NCBI GenBank assembly: GCA_035623335.1
Contig: DASPTQ010000308.1
Span: forward strand, 1-64,000
Reading direction: 5' to 3'
DNA: 64,000 nt
DNA from: JAFAGX01 sp035623335
Lineage (GTDB): Bacteria; Acidobacteriota; Terriglobia; Terriglobales; Acidobacteriaceae
The notes under the pieces were generated by a model. That model was given only the letters and a program-made list of their open reading frames with translations. It did no database searches and was not told where the DNA came from. This document shows positions 8,570 through 16,417 of the stretch, piece by piece. The position numbers and the translations under genes are program-made. Every line of letters starts with the position of its first letter. Position 1 is the stretch's first letter.

Positions 8570-10180
8570 ATGGCAAATCGTTACGATGCCATCGTCATTG
8601 GAGGTGGGCACAATGGACTGGTAGCCGGAGCCTATTTGGCCCGCTCTGGTGCTCAAACTGTGGTTCTTGAGGCTCGGCATAAGACCGGTGGCGCCGCCTC
8701 GACGGACGCCCCCTGGCCGGAGGCGCCGGAGTTCAAAGTTACCACCTACTCTTATGTTATGAGCCTCATGCCGGACCGGATCGTCAAGGACCTGAATCTG
8801 AAGCGGCATGGTTACAATCTCCATCCGATTGGTCCTTACTACCAGGCCTGGCCCGACGGCTCCTCGCTCAAGATCTACCAAGACGACGCCAAAGCCAACT
8901 ATGAAAACGTCGCGCGCTTCTCCAAGCGCGACGCCGAAAACCTTCCCAAATGGGATGCCTGGATGCACGGTATCGCAGAAGTCTTGGGTCCCCTGCTGAT
9001 GGCCGTCCCGCCTCGCCTCGGGTCCAAGCGTCCTGGGGACCTGCTGCAGCAACTGCGCACGGCTTGGAAACTGCGCGGCCTCGACGTGCGCGGCGTTGGG
9101 GATGTTACCCGCCTCTTTACGATGAGCATCACCGACCTCCTGAATGATTGGTTCGAGTCGGAGCAGGTCAAGACGGTGCTGATGGTGAATGGAATCATCG
9201 GCGCCTGGGCGGGCCCGGACGAGCCTGGCACAGCCTATGTCATGCTGCACCATTCGGTGGGCGATGTAGGCGACGGACATCTGGGCAGCTGGGCTTTTGT
9301 GGAAGGAGGCATGGGCGGAGTATCGGATGCCATCCAGCGCTCAGCGCAAGAATACGGGTGCGAAGTCCGCGTCAATGCCCTAGTCGAAAAAATTTTGTTC
9401 AAGAACGGAAGCGCTCACGGTGTCGCTCTGAGAGGTGGAGAAGAGCTGCGGGCGCCTGTCATTGTCACCACCATACATCCAAAAATTACCTTCTTGAAGC
9501 TTATCGACCGTAGCGAGCTGCCCACGGACTTCGTCGTTGATATGGAGCGCTGGAAGTCACGCAGCGGCGTCGTGAAAATCAATTTGGCTCTTTCCGAGTT
9601 ACCCAACTTCAAAGCCAACCCGGGTACGAACCCGCAGGACCATCACAGCGGGTCCATCGAGCTGTGCCTATCGACCCAATACGCTGAAACAGCATTTCAG
9701 GATGCGAAGAGCGGTCGGGCCTCAGAACATCCGTTCTCCGAAGCTACCATCCCGACCGTCTGGGATACGACCTTGGCGCCGCGGGGTGCCCACATCATGT
9801 CGATGTTCACCCAGTGGGTTCCGTACCAATGGGCTGCAGCGCCTCACCGTGAAGAATTGGAAGCCTATGCGGATAGGGTGATCGACGCCTACAACGAGCT
9901 TGCGCCTAACCTCAAGTCCGCGATACTTCATCGCCAGATCATAGGTCCTTACGACATGGAACAGCAGCTCGGAATGATCGGGGGAAATATCTTCCACGGT
10001 GAACTGTCGGCCGAGCAACTATTCCACATGCGCCCCGCGCCGGGATATGCGGATTTTCGCTCTCCTGTCCTAGGCCTCTATCAGGCCAGTTCGGCAACTC
10101 ACGGTGGAGGCGGCGTATCCGGGATTCCCGCTTATCAAGCTGTGAAGCAAATCCACAGAGATCGCGCGCTCAAGAGATGA
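8570..10180 (+). CDS. FAD-dependent oxidoreductase, phytoene desaturase / PYROXD2-like
   Basis: 536 residues. The N-terminus carries a Rossmann FAD motif, A-I-V-I-G-G-G-H-N-G-L-V-A-G-A-Y-L, followed by the acidic residue of V-V-L-E-A-R. The C-terminus ends with the second FAD contact G-G-G-V-S-G-I-P-A. Overall it matches the carotenoid desaturase-related amine oxidase superfamily, closest in pattern to proteins related to human PYROXD2. The substrate is unknown; no carotenoid genes are nearby, so phytoene desaturation is unlikely. No membrane segment is evident. GGAGG lies 7 bases before the ATG. It ends 17 bases from the convergent permease gene, so the two are separate units. Confidence 0.8.
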   Translation: MANRYDAIVIGGGHNGLVAGAYLARSGAQTVVLEARHKTGGAASTDAPWPEAPEFKVTTYSYVMSLMPDRIVKDLNLKRHGYNLHPIGPYYQAWPDGSSLKIYQDDAKANYENVARFSKRDAENLPKWDAWMHGIAEVLGPLLMAVPPRLGSKRPGDLLQQLRTAWKLRGLDVRGVGDVTRLFTMSITDLLNDWFESEQVKTVLMVNGIIGAWAGPDEPGTAYVMLHHSVGDVGDGHLGSWAFVEGGMGGVSDAIQRSAQEYGCEVRVNALVEKILFKNGSAHGVALRGGEELRAPVIVTTIHPKITFLKLIDRSELPTDFVVDMERWKSRSGVVKINLALSELPNFKANPGTNPQDHHSGSIELCLSTQYAETAFQDAKSGRASEHPFSEATIPTVWDTTLAPRGAHIMSMFTQWVPYQWAAAPHREELEAYADRVIDAYNELAPNLKSAILHRQIIGPYDMEQQLGMIGGNIFHGELSAEQLFHMRPAPGYADFRSPVLGLYQASSATHGGGGVSGIPAYQAVKQIHRDRALKR

Positions 10181-10197
10181 AGGTTTTTCCGGAACCT

Positions 10198-11604
10198 CTA
10201 CGATCTGAGGGTCTCGACCTTCTTGCGTCGGATGAGGAACAAGGCAACGCCAGAGGCGGCAACCGCACCGATGACCAATAGCTGCACCGGGTAGGACCGC
10301 CAGTCGCGCAGCGTCGCGAATAACAGTAGGGCGGCGAAGGCAAACGGCGACACACATACGTAACCCAAGCCCAGCCAACCCCCGGGCACTCGGAAGCTGC
10401 GTGGCGCATTTGGGCGGCGAATGCGCAAAACAAGTAGCGTGAGAAACTCAAGCGTCAGGCCACCGGCGTAGAGCAAGCACTGGATGATGGCTAGACTCCC
10501 AAACGAAAGAGCAGCAAAAATTGCGGTGATGACTCCGATACACAGGATTGCCATTCTGGGAACCCCCGAGCCGGGGGACACCCTCGCGAGAAAACCGGGA
10601 AGCCATCCGTCGCAGGCCAAGACATAAGGCAGGCGAGAGAGATAGAGCAGTTGCGCGTTGAACAATCCCCACATGGACACGAGCCCCGCAAATGCCACCA
10701 GGCTGCCCAGCCACCGTCCACCGACCAACTGGGAAATCACCGGCCAGCCGGCATCAGCGCTCCAGATGGCGGGCGAGGTCGTTACGGTGACGCCGGCGAT
10801 CACAGGAAGCAGATAGCAGAGAACCAAAACCACTAAGGCGAGGCCCAGAGCCCGCGGATAGTTGCGCTGGGGTTTGTCCACCTCACCCGCATACGTTGAC
10901 GCATTCTCCCACCCCGAGCAGTCGAAGATGATGAGGGAGAGTCCGAGGAGCAGCGCTCCTTTGTGACTGGAAGAAAGGTCGTGTCTAAGCACTTCAACGA
11001 TCGAACTCGGTGCTGGACCTCGCGCAAGCCAGATGACAAGCAGGAGCACGAAGACACCCAGCACAAGGTAGGCACTGATCCCGGCTGAGCGGCCGACCTC
11101 GCGGGCCCCTTGAAAATTCAATGCCATCCCCAAAACAATGACGAGTACAGCGATCAGCCAGCGAATGACGGCGGACGTGGAAACTGCTGGAACAAAAAAG
11201 GTGAGATAAGTTACGAAGAGAACTGGATACATGGCCATCCAAACAACGGCACACGTTATGGTCCAGCAGGACTGTTGTATTGCCCAAAACGGTCCAAAGG
11301 TTTCGCGAATCCAAACGTAGTAGCCGCCTTCCTCCGGCATCAGAGTGGTCAGCTCAGCAGCCATCAACGCCGTCGGTAAACTCCACACGAGGGGCGTGAC
11401 CAGGATCAACGCGATGGCCCAGGCCGGACCGATCGCTCCGATCAGGGGCTCCAGTCCGTACGCACCTCCGCATGTGGTAAAAAAAATTAGCCAAGTGAGC
11501 CCAACCATCGTGACACGGCGCTCTTTGGACAGCTGAGCGAGCACGCGGTCAACTCCCGGATGCGTAGAACTCAACGGGGCCGCCGAAGGGTTGGTCACAG
11601 GCAA
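10198..11604 (-). CDS. APC-family amino acid permease
   Basis: 468 residues with about twelve hydrophobic segments, typical of the APC superfamily. The first segment has the discontinuous-helix pattern F-F-T-T-C-G-G-A-Y-G-L-E, where the family has its substrate-binding unwound helix, and E-E-G-G-Y-Y-V-W-I at about 90-98 is the helix 3 signature. Expected to be an inner-membrane proton-coupled importer or exchanger of amino acids or amines. The C-terminus is short and basic. Substrate cannot be assigned; the neighbours (a convergent flavoprotein and the MscS gene) give no clue. The ATG at 11604 gives the usual cytoplasmic N-tail of about 35 residues. Confidence 0.85.
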   Translation of the reverse strand: MPVTNPSAAPLSSTHPGVDRVLAQLSKERRVTMVGLTWLIFFTTCGGAYGLEPLIGAIGPAWAIALILVTPLVWSLPTALMAAELTTLMPEEGGYYVWIRETFGPFWAIQQSCWTITCAVVWMAMYPVLFVTYLTFFVPAVSTSAVIRWLIAVLVIVLGMALNFQGAREVGRSAGISAYLVLGVFVLLLVIWLARGPAPSSIVEVLRHDLSSSHKGALLLGLSLIIFDCSGWENASTYAGEVDKPQRNYPRALGLALVVLVLCYLLPVIAGVTVTTSPAIWSADAGWPVISQLVGGRWLGSLVAFAGLVSMWGLFNAQLLYLSRLPYVLACDGWLPGFLARVSPGSGVPRMAILCIGVITAIFAALSFGSLAIIQCLLYAGGLTLEFLTLLVLRIRRPNAPRSFRVPGGWLGLGYVCVSPFAFAALLLFATLRDWRSYPVQLLVIGAVAASGVALFLIRRKKVETLRS

Positions 11605-12130
11605 GGTCCTCGAAATGAGGAAGACTAAAGCCTAGGGCCCCGGAAAGTCACGTTAAATGATTCGATGCCTCCGCCCGGATGCACCGGCGGCCAACTAAAG
11701 GCACAAAGATTGGGTCCTTATAAGGTCGGTGAATCACTCTGGTTCTGCCAGCAGCAGGGTGTCTTCCTTATACCCACGCGTGGATAAGCGGACGGGGGCG
11801 GGCCCGGCTTGGTCTGGTCGTTGGAGGGCCGACTACCAATTCTGCCAGTTCCCCATAGTGACGTTTTTGGTTAGGCTAGGCGGGAACGCGGAGGTTCCGT
11901 TGGGTGCCAGCCCCGGCCACTACCAGAGACGAAATCCGGGAGCTAATTGAGGCTCAGACTAAGATAATCGAGTAGACAACATCATTGACGGCCTGATAAC
12001 TAAGTGAGTATCACTACCGCCGAAAGTATCAGTTACTTGGTTCAGGTAGCTCAACCGAATCGGCACGATGGCGATTCTAGAGAAACGGTTCGAGTGGTGA
12101 GGTGGGCAATATCGGACAGGAACGGTCATC
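11605..12130. other. Intergenic region between divergent permease and MscS genes
   Basis: About 525 bases. It must hold promoters for the leftward permease and the rightward MscS gene. Apart from a decayed kinase N-terminal fragment at 11701-11739 I see no coding frame I would support. Confidence 0.5.
11701..11739 (+). pseudogene. Short Ser/Thr kinase N-terminal remnant
   Basis: The plus frame reads A-Q-R-L-G-P-Y-K-V-G-E-S-L, matching the segment just before the glycine loop in acidobacterial kinases (x-x-L-G-P-Y-K/E-I-x-x-x-L-G-x-G). The loop itself is lost: the frame continues W-F-C-Q-Q-Q-G-V. Short and weak alone; it gains weight from the similar pieces at 6307 and 21824. Confidence 0.4.
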
Positions 12131-13870
12131 ATGATTTTGTACGCAACATTCCCCAGGTATGGTCTTAGATCGCGCCTCAGCGGTCTCGCGACAGTTTGTG
12201 CCACTGTCATATTCGTGGCCTCGGTAGCATATTCGTTCGCCCAGATGCCCGCATCGGTCGCACCTTCGCCAGCAAAGGCTGCGCCTACAACACCAACTGA
12301 CTTGCTGGGACGTGAGACTCCGCGTCGGGCACTCTTGGGATTTCTAAAATTCGCCGAAGCGGAAGACTTCGAGACCGCTGCCCGTTATTTGCAGCCATCC
12401 CAACACCAAAATGCGGACATGGCACAGCTGGCTAAAGAGTTCCAGGCTTTGCAGGGAGATTTCCAAGGCAATATCGGTTTGCTGAGCGATGATCCCAACG
12501 GCACGGTTGAACCTGGACTTCCGCCAGGCCAGGTCCGAGCCGGCGAGTTGACGGTTGGCGACGCCACCGTGGACGTTATCCTCGTGCAAGTGGACGATCC
12601 CGCTTCGGGCAAAATTTGGCTGATTTCGAAAGAGACAGTTGCGAGCATCCCTAATCTCTACGCCCAAATGCAAAGTGAAGCACCGACGCTAGTTGATCGG
12701 ATCATGCCTGCCAAGCTCACGGGCCGACGCGTGCTCGGAATGTCTCAGGCAAAATGGCTGGGATGGTTGCTTTCGATTCCGCTCTCCTGGTTTTTGGCTT
12801 ACTTGCTGGCCTTCTTGGTTAGTTTGCCTGCTAGGATCACTGGCCAACTCCGAAAACATCCTCTCCGAACAGTCTGGAAGACACGAGTCGGCCTGCCCCT
12901 CCAATGCATGGTTGCCCTTGCCATCCATGCCATCTTCATTTATCTGCTTGCGCCTCCGTTGTTGTATCGCCTCTACTACGCTCGTTTCCTGGGCGCTCTG
13001 TTTGTTGGCTGCTTCCTGTGGTTCGTGAGCAGGATCTCGGACCAAGGCTATGAACACGTAGCGAACCGGATGCGAGCACAAGGAAAAGGCGGGGAGGCGA
13101 TCATCATCCTGATGCGACGGCTCAACCGCATCGTGCTGATGATAGTCGGATTGCTCTGCGCCCTTGCCTTATTTGGGTTGAACGTGAAGACGACACTAGC
13201 GGGCCTTGGTATCGGAGGCCTTGCGATCGCGCTGGCGGCTCAGAAATCACTGGAGAACCTGATTGGCGGGATCTCCTTGTTGATGGACAAAGCTGTGCGT
13301 GTCGGGGACTTTTGCCAAATCGGTGATCACCTCGGTACGGTGGAGGACATCGGCCTGCGTTCTGTGAAGCTGAGAACACCGGACCAGAATCTGTTAGTAG
13401 TTCCTAACGGAGCGCTGGCGCAGATGCAATTCCAAAACATGGCGCGTCGCGGGAAATTACTGATCAACCAAACTTTCCTATTGCGAATTGAAACCGAAGT
13501 CGAGCAATTGCGCTTCGTGTTAGATCATGCGCAAGGCATGCTGGAACAGCACCCCGCGATTGAACACGACACCTGCAGAGTTCGAGTAATGAGTTTTGCC
13601 GGGGCTGCTTACCAACTGGAGTTGTTCGCCTATGTCAAGACCGGCGACTGGACCCAATTCACCACAATTCGCCAAGACGTGATCTTGAAGATTGCTGAAA
13701 TCGTCGAAGCCTCAGGTACGAGGTTTGCGGCTTCGACCCACCTGGCCTACCTGTCCGTAGACAAAGGAGTTGATGCGAAGAGCGCAAGTGATATTACGCG
13801 TCGTGTAAGTGGGCAACGCTCCGGTGATATGTCCCGATTTCCCAGCGAAGCCCGAACCGGCACGGAATGA
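12131..13870 (+). CDS. MscS-family mechanosensitive ion channel
   Basis: 579 residues. A signal-like hydrophobic segment at about 15-37 precedes a Pro/Ala-rich linker and a periplasmic domain of roughly 150 residues; several membrane helices follow (about 205-370). The last, A-G-L-G-I-G-G-L-A-I-A-L-A-A-Q, is the glycine/alanine-packed pore helix of MscS, followed by the conserved N-L-I-G-G-I beta domain entry and the cytoplasmic vestibule to about 560. It should open under membrane tension and release solutes on hypo-osmotic shock. The long N-terminal extension puts it with the larger MscS relatives. AGGAACGG precedes the ATG. It is alone; a sensor-kinase gene follows after 210 bases with its own promoter. 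Confidence 0.88.
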   Translation: MILYATFPRYGLRSRLSGLATVCATVIFVASVAYSFAQMPASVAPSPAKAAPTTPTDLLGRETPRRALLGFLKFAEAEDFETAARYLQPSQHQNADMAQLAKEFQALQGDFQGNIGLLSDDPNGTVEPGLPPGQVRAGELTVGDATVDVILVQVDDPASGKIWLISKETVASIPNLYAQMQSEAPTLVDRIMPAKLTGRRVLGMSQAKWLGWLLSIPLSWFLAYLLAFLVSLPARITGQLRKHPLRTVWKTRVGLPLQCMVALAIHAIFIYLLAPPLLYRLYYARFLGALFVGCFLWFVSRISDQGYEHVANRMRAQGKGGEAIIILMRRLNRIVLMIVGLLCALALFGLNVKTTLAGLGIGGLAIALAAQKSLENLIGGISLLMDKAVRVGDFCQIGDHLGTVEDIGLRSVKLRTPDQNLLVVPNGALAQMQFQNMARRGKLLINQTFLLRIETEVEQLRFVLDHAQGMLEQHPAIEHDTCRVRVMSFAGAAYQLELFAYVKTGDWTQFTTIRQDVILKIAEIVEASGTRFAASTHLAYLSVDKGVDAKSASDITRRVSGQRSGDMSRFPSEARTGTE

Positions 13871-13881
13871 CAGTTGGTGCG

Positions 13882-13911
13882 ACTGACAGACTAGCCGCTG
13901 GGCGCTATAAT
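13882..13911 (+). promoter_or_regulatory. Sigma-70-like promoter for the first sensor kinase
   Basis: CTGACA (13882-13887) and a perfect TATAAT (13906-13911) are separated by 18 bases. The predicted start near 13918 gives a leader of about 160 bases before the kinase ATG at 14081, which has GAGGGC upstream. Confidence 0.5.
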
Positions 13912-14080
13912 CCTGTGCTACTGAATTCTAAGACTGCTTTGTGGGGTTGGCAGTGCGCTGGGTATTCGTGTGTATTTCGCGCCGTTCGCACGCCCAGACG
14001 AGCGCTAGGAACCGAAGCCCGATCACACCTTTCGTCCGGAGCAAGCCAAATCTGATACGGGTGGCATGCCTTGAGGGCTT

Positions 14081-16306
14081 ATGACGACGGTGCAACGAGG
14101 GTGCGAACCTTCTCGCTGGTATGACGTCAGCGGGCGCTCTGCGCATCCCTGGCTTCCCGTTCTTGGTTTCTTATTGTTAGTCCTGACTCCTTGTGCTTCA
14201 GCGGCAGCGCTCGCGACTGAGAAGAACGTGCTGGCGTTGGAGAGCTTTTCCGATCGTCGCGAGCCCGTTGATTCCTTGGAATCTGCACTGCGAGCTGTTG
14301 CCCCCTGGCCGGTCAACTTCTATGTCGAGTACTTCGAAGGCCGTCGCTTCGATGACCAGGGTTACGAGAGAAGCGAATTCGAGATGTTAAAGCACAAGTA
14401 CCTCGGGCAAAAGCTGGACATCGTGATCGCCCGAGCATCTCCCGCACTCCAATTTGCTCTCAGACATCGTGAGGAGTTGTTTCCTGGCGTGCCCATTGTC
14501 TTCTGGGATGTCGACGCCAGGAGGGTCGGACAGAGGATCCCCGGCGTAACGGGTGTGACGATATCGCTGGATGTTCGAGGCACGCTCGACCTCGCCCTGC
14601 ATCTTCACCCCGACACCAATACCGTCGCCATCATCACTGAGAATTCGGAGTTCGAGAAGTACTGGTTGGATGCGGTCCGTGCCGAGCTTGTTCGCCGTCA
14701 AGACCAAGTGAAGGAGATTGATCTCGTCGGGCTCCCAACGAGCCAGCTACTGGAACGCGTTTCTGCGCTTCCGCGTCGGACCGTCCTTTTATTTCAGGAA
14801 GCTCCGCAAGCGTCCGTTCAGCCCGAGATGGGAACCTACGATGTGCTGGCCTGGGTCGGACAACGACTGCCGACCTATTGCATCTTGCCGGAACTCTGTT
14901 TGGGCCACGGTGGCATTGGTGGAGTTGGCGCTGACATCTATGGGAGAGAAGCTCCATTGGCAGCGGCTCTGGCGAAACGAGTGTTATCTGGTGAGTCGCC
15001 CGAGAGTATGCCGGTAGTGGACGGAACCGTGCAACAAGTCCGGGTGGACTGGCGGCAACTTCGTCGTTGGAACATTGCGGAGTCGAAACTGCCGCCGGGC
15101 AGCCTGGTTTTGTACCGAGAACCCACTTTCGGAGAGCATTACCGGAGATACATCGTGGCTGCCATCCTGGTGGTCGCCATTCAATCACTCCTGATTATTG
15201 GATTCTTGTGGCAACGAAGACGAAAACGTCAGGCCGAAGCCAACCTTCGCGAGAGCGAAAAACAGTTCCGAGTGATGGCAGATACCACGCCTGGTCTGAT
15301 TTGGATGTGCGACCAAGAGGGGAAGATCACCTATCAGAATGAGCGACGACTCGCCTTTACTGGTCGGGAGCCGAATACCTGGACCGAATGCGTTCATCCC
15401 GAGGACCTGCAACCGGTATTGGATGCTATTGCACGATCCTTAAAAAGTCATGAGTCGTTTTCCAAGGAGTACCGCCTTCGTCGTTACGATGGCGTCTACC
15501 GTTGGATGTTCGATGTTGTAACCCCAAGAGTCCAGGGAGACGGTTCGTTTGTCGGCTTTATTGGTTGGGCGATCGATATCACGGACCAAAAGCTGGCCCA
15601 GGCTGCGCTCGAAAAGGTAAGTGGTCGACTCATCGAAGCGCAGGAGAGAGAGCGCAGCCGAATCGCCCGCGATCTGCATGACGACATCTCTCAGAAACTT
15701 GCCCTGCTGTCGATTGAGCTTGAACAAGCGAATTGCAGCACGGATGGACTACCGGCCCCCACCAAAGAGCGCTTGGAGGAAATTCAAAGACATTGTTTGG
15801 AGATTGCGGACGACGTTCAATCACTGTCCCACCGACTCCACTATTCGAAGCTGGATTATCTGGGCATTGTGGTCGCCATTCGCGGTTTCTGCAACGAGTT
15901 AGCCCAACATGGGCAAGTAAGTGTTGACTTCAGGGACGTGAACGTACCTGAACACTTGCCCAAGGACGTTTCCCTTTGCCTTTTTCGAGTTGTTCAGGAA
16001 GCCTTGCACAACGCACTCAAGTACAGCGGGGTACAGCACTACTCCGTACAATTGCGCGCTACATCGGCTGGGGTTCAGCTCGTGGTAAGCGACGCCGGGG
16101 CAGGCTTCGACCTGGAGGAGGCGGCAAAACATCACGGGCTGGGACTTGTCAGCATGCAGGAACGGGTACATCTGGTCCATGGTCGGTTCAGCGTCGAATC
16201 GAGCCCAGGAGAGGGTACGACCATTACCGCTACCGTGCCGGTGATGACTGAGGAAGCTCCAGCGAAAGAGGAGAGTCAGACGGCTAATATCGAGGGGGGT
16301 GCGTGA
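14081..16306 (+). CDS. Sensor histidine kinase with periplasmic ABC-substrate-binding-like domain, PAS, HisKA_3
   Basis: 741 residues. A hydrophobic segment at 24-43 exports a periplasmic domain of about 300 residues that resembles the ABC 'substrate-binding' sensor domain; a second membrane helix is at 358-377. A PAS domain covers about 392-505. The dimerisation domain is of the HisKA_3 (NarL partner) type with R-I-A-R-D-L-H-D-D and the phospho-accepting His at 533. The ATPase domain has the N-box Q-E-A-L-H-N-A-L-K-Y-S (Asn 644), D-A-G-A-G-F-D and H-G-L-G-L-V-S-M. It should sense an extracytoplasmic ligand and phosphorylate a LuxR/NarL-type regulator, but none is encoded in this window. A related kinase follows on the same strand. 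Confidence 0.87.
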   Translation: MTTVQRGCEPSRWYDVSGRSAHPWLPVLGFLLLVLTPCASAAALATEKNVLALESFSDRREPVDSLESALRAVAPWPVNFYVEYFEGRRFDDQGYERSEFEMLKHKYLGQKLDIVIARASPALQFALRHREELFPGVPIVFWDVDARRVGQRIPGVTGVTISLDVRGTLDLALHLHPDTNTVAIITENSEFEKYWLDAVRAELVRRQDQVKEIDLVGLPTSQLLERVSALPRRTVLLFQEAPQASVQPEMGTYDVLAWVGQRLPTYCILPELCLGHGGIGGVGADIYGREAPLAAALAKRVLSGESPESMPVVDGTVQQVRVDWRQLRRWNIAESKLPPGSLVLYREPTFGEHYRRYIVAAILVVAIQSLLIIGFLWQRRRKRQAEANLRESEKQFRVMADTTPGLIWMCDQEGKITYQNERRLAFTGREPNTWTECVHPEDLQPVLDAIARSLKSHESFSKEYRLRRYDGVYRWMFDVVTPRVQGDGSFVGFIGWAIDITDQKLAQAALEKVSGRLIEAQERERSRIARDLHDDISQKLALLSIELEQANCSTDGLPAPTKERLEEIQRHCLEIADDVQSLSHRLHYSKLDYLGIVVAIRGFCNELAQHGQVSVDFRDVNVPEHLPKDVSLCLFRVVQEALHNALKYSGVQHYSVQLRATSAGVQLVVSDAGAGFDLEEAAKHHGLGLVSMQERVHLVHGRFSVESSPGEGTTITATVPVMTEEAPAKEESQTANIEGGA

Positions 16307-16417
16307 GAGGAGCCCGGGCTCACCGACGATCCACGCCACTGGTTGCGAACCGCCTCCTCCTATTGGAGACGCGCGGATCTCAGTCACGAACACTAAAGGC
16401 TGGCCACACGTGAATAA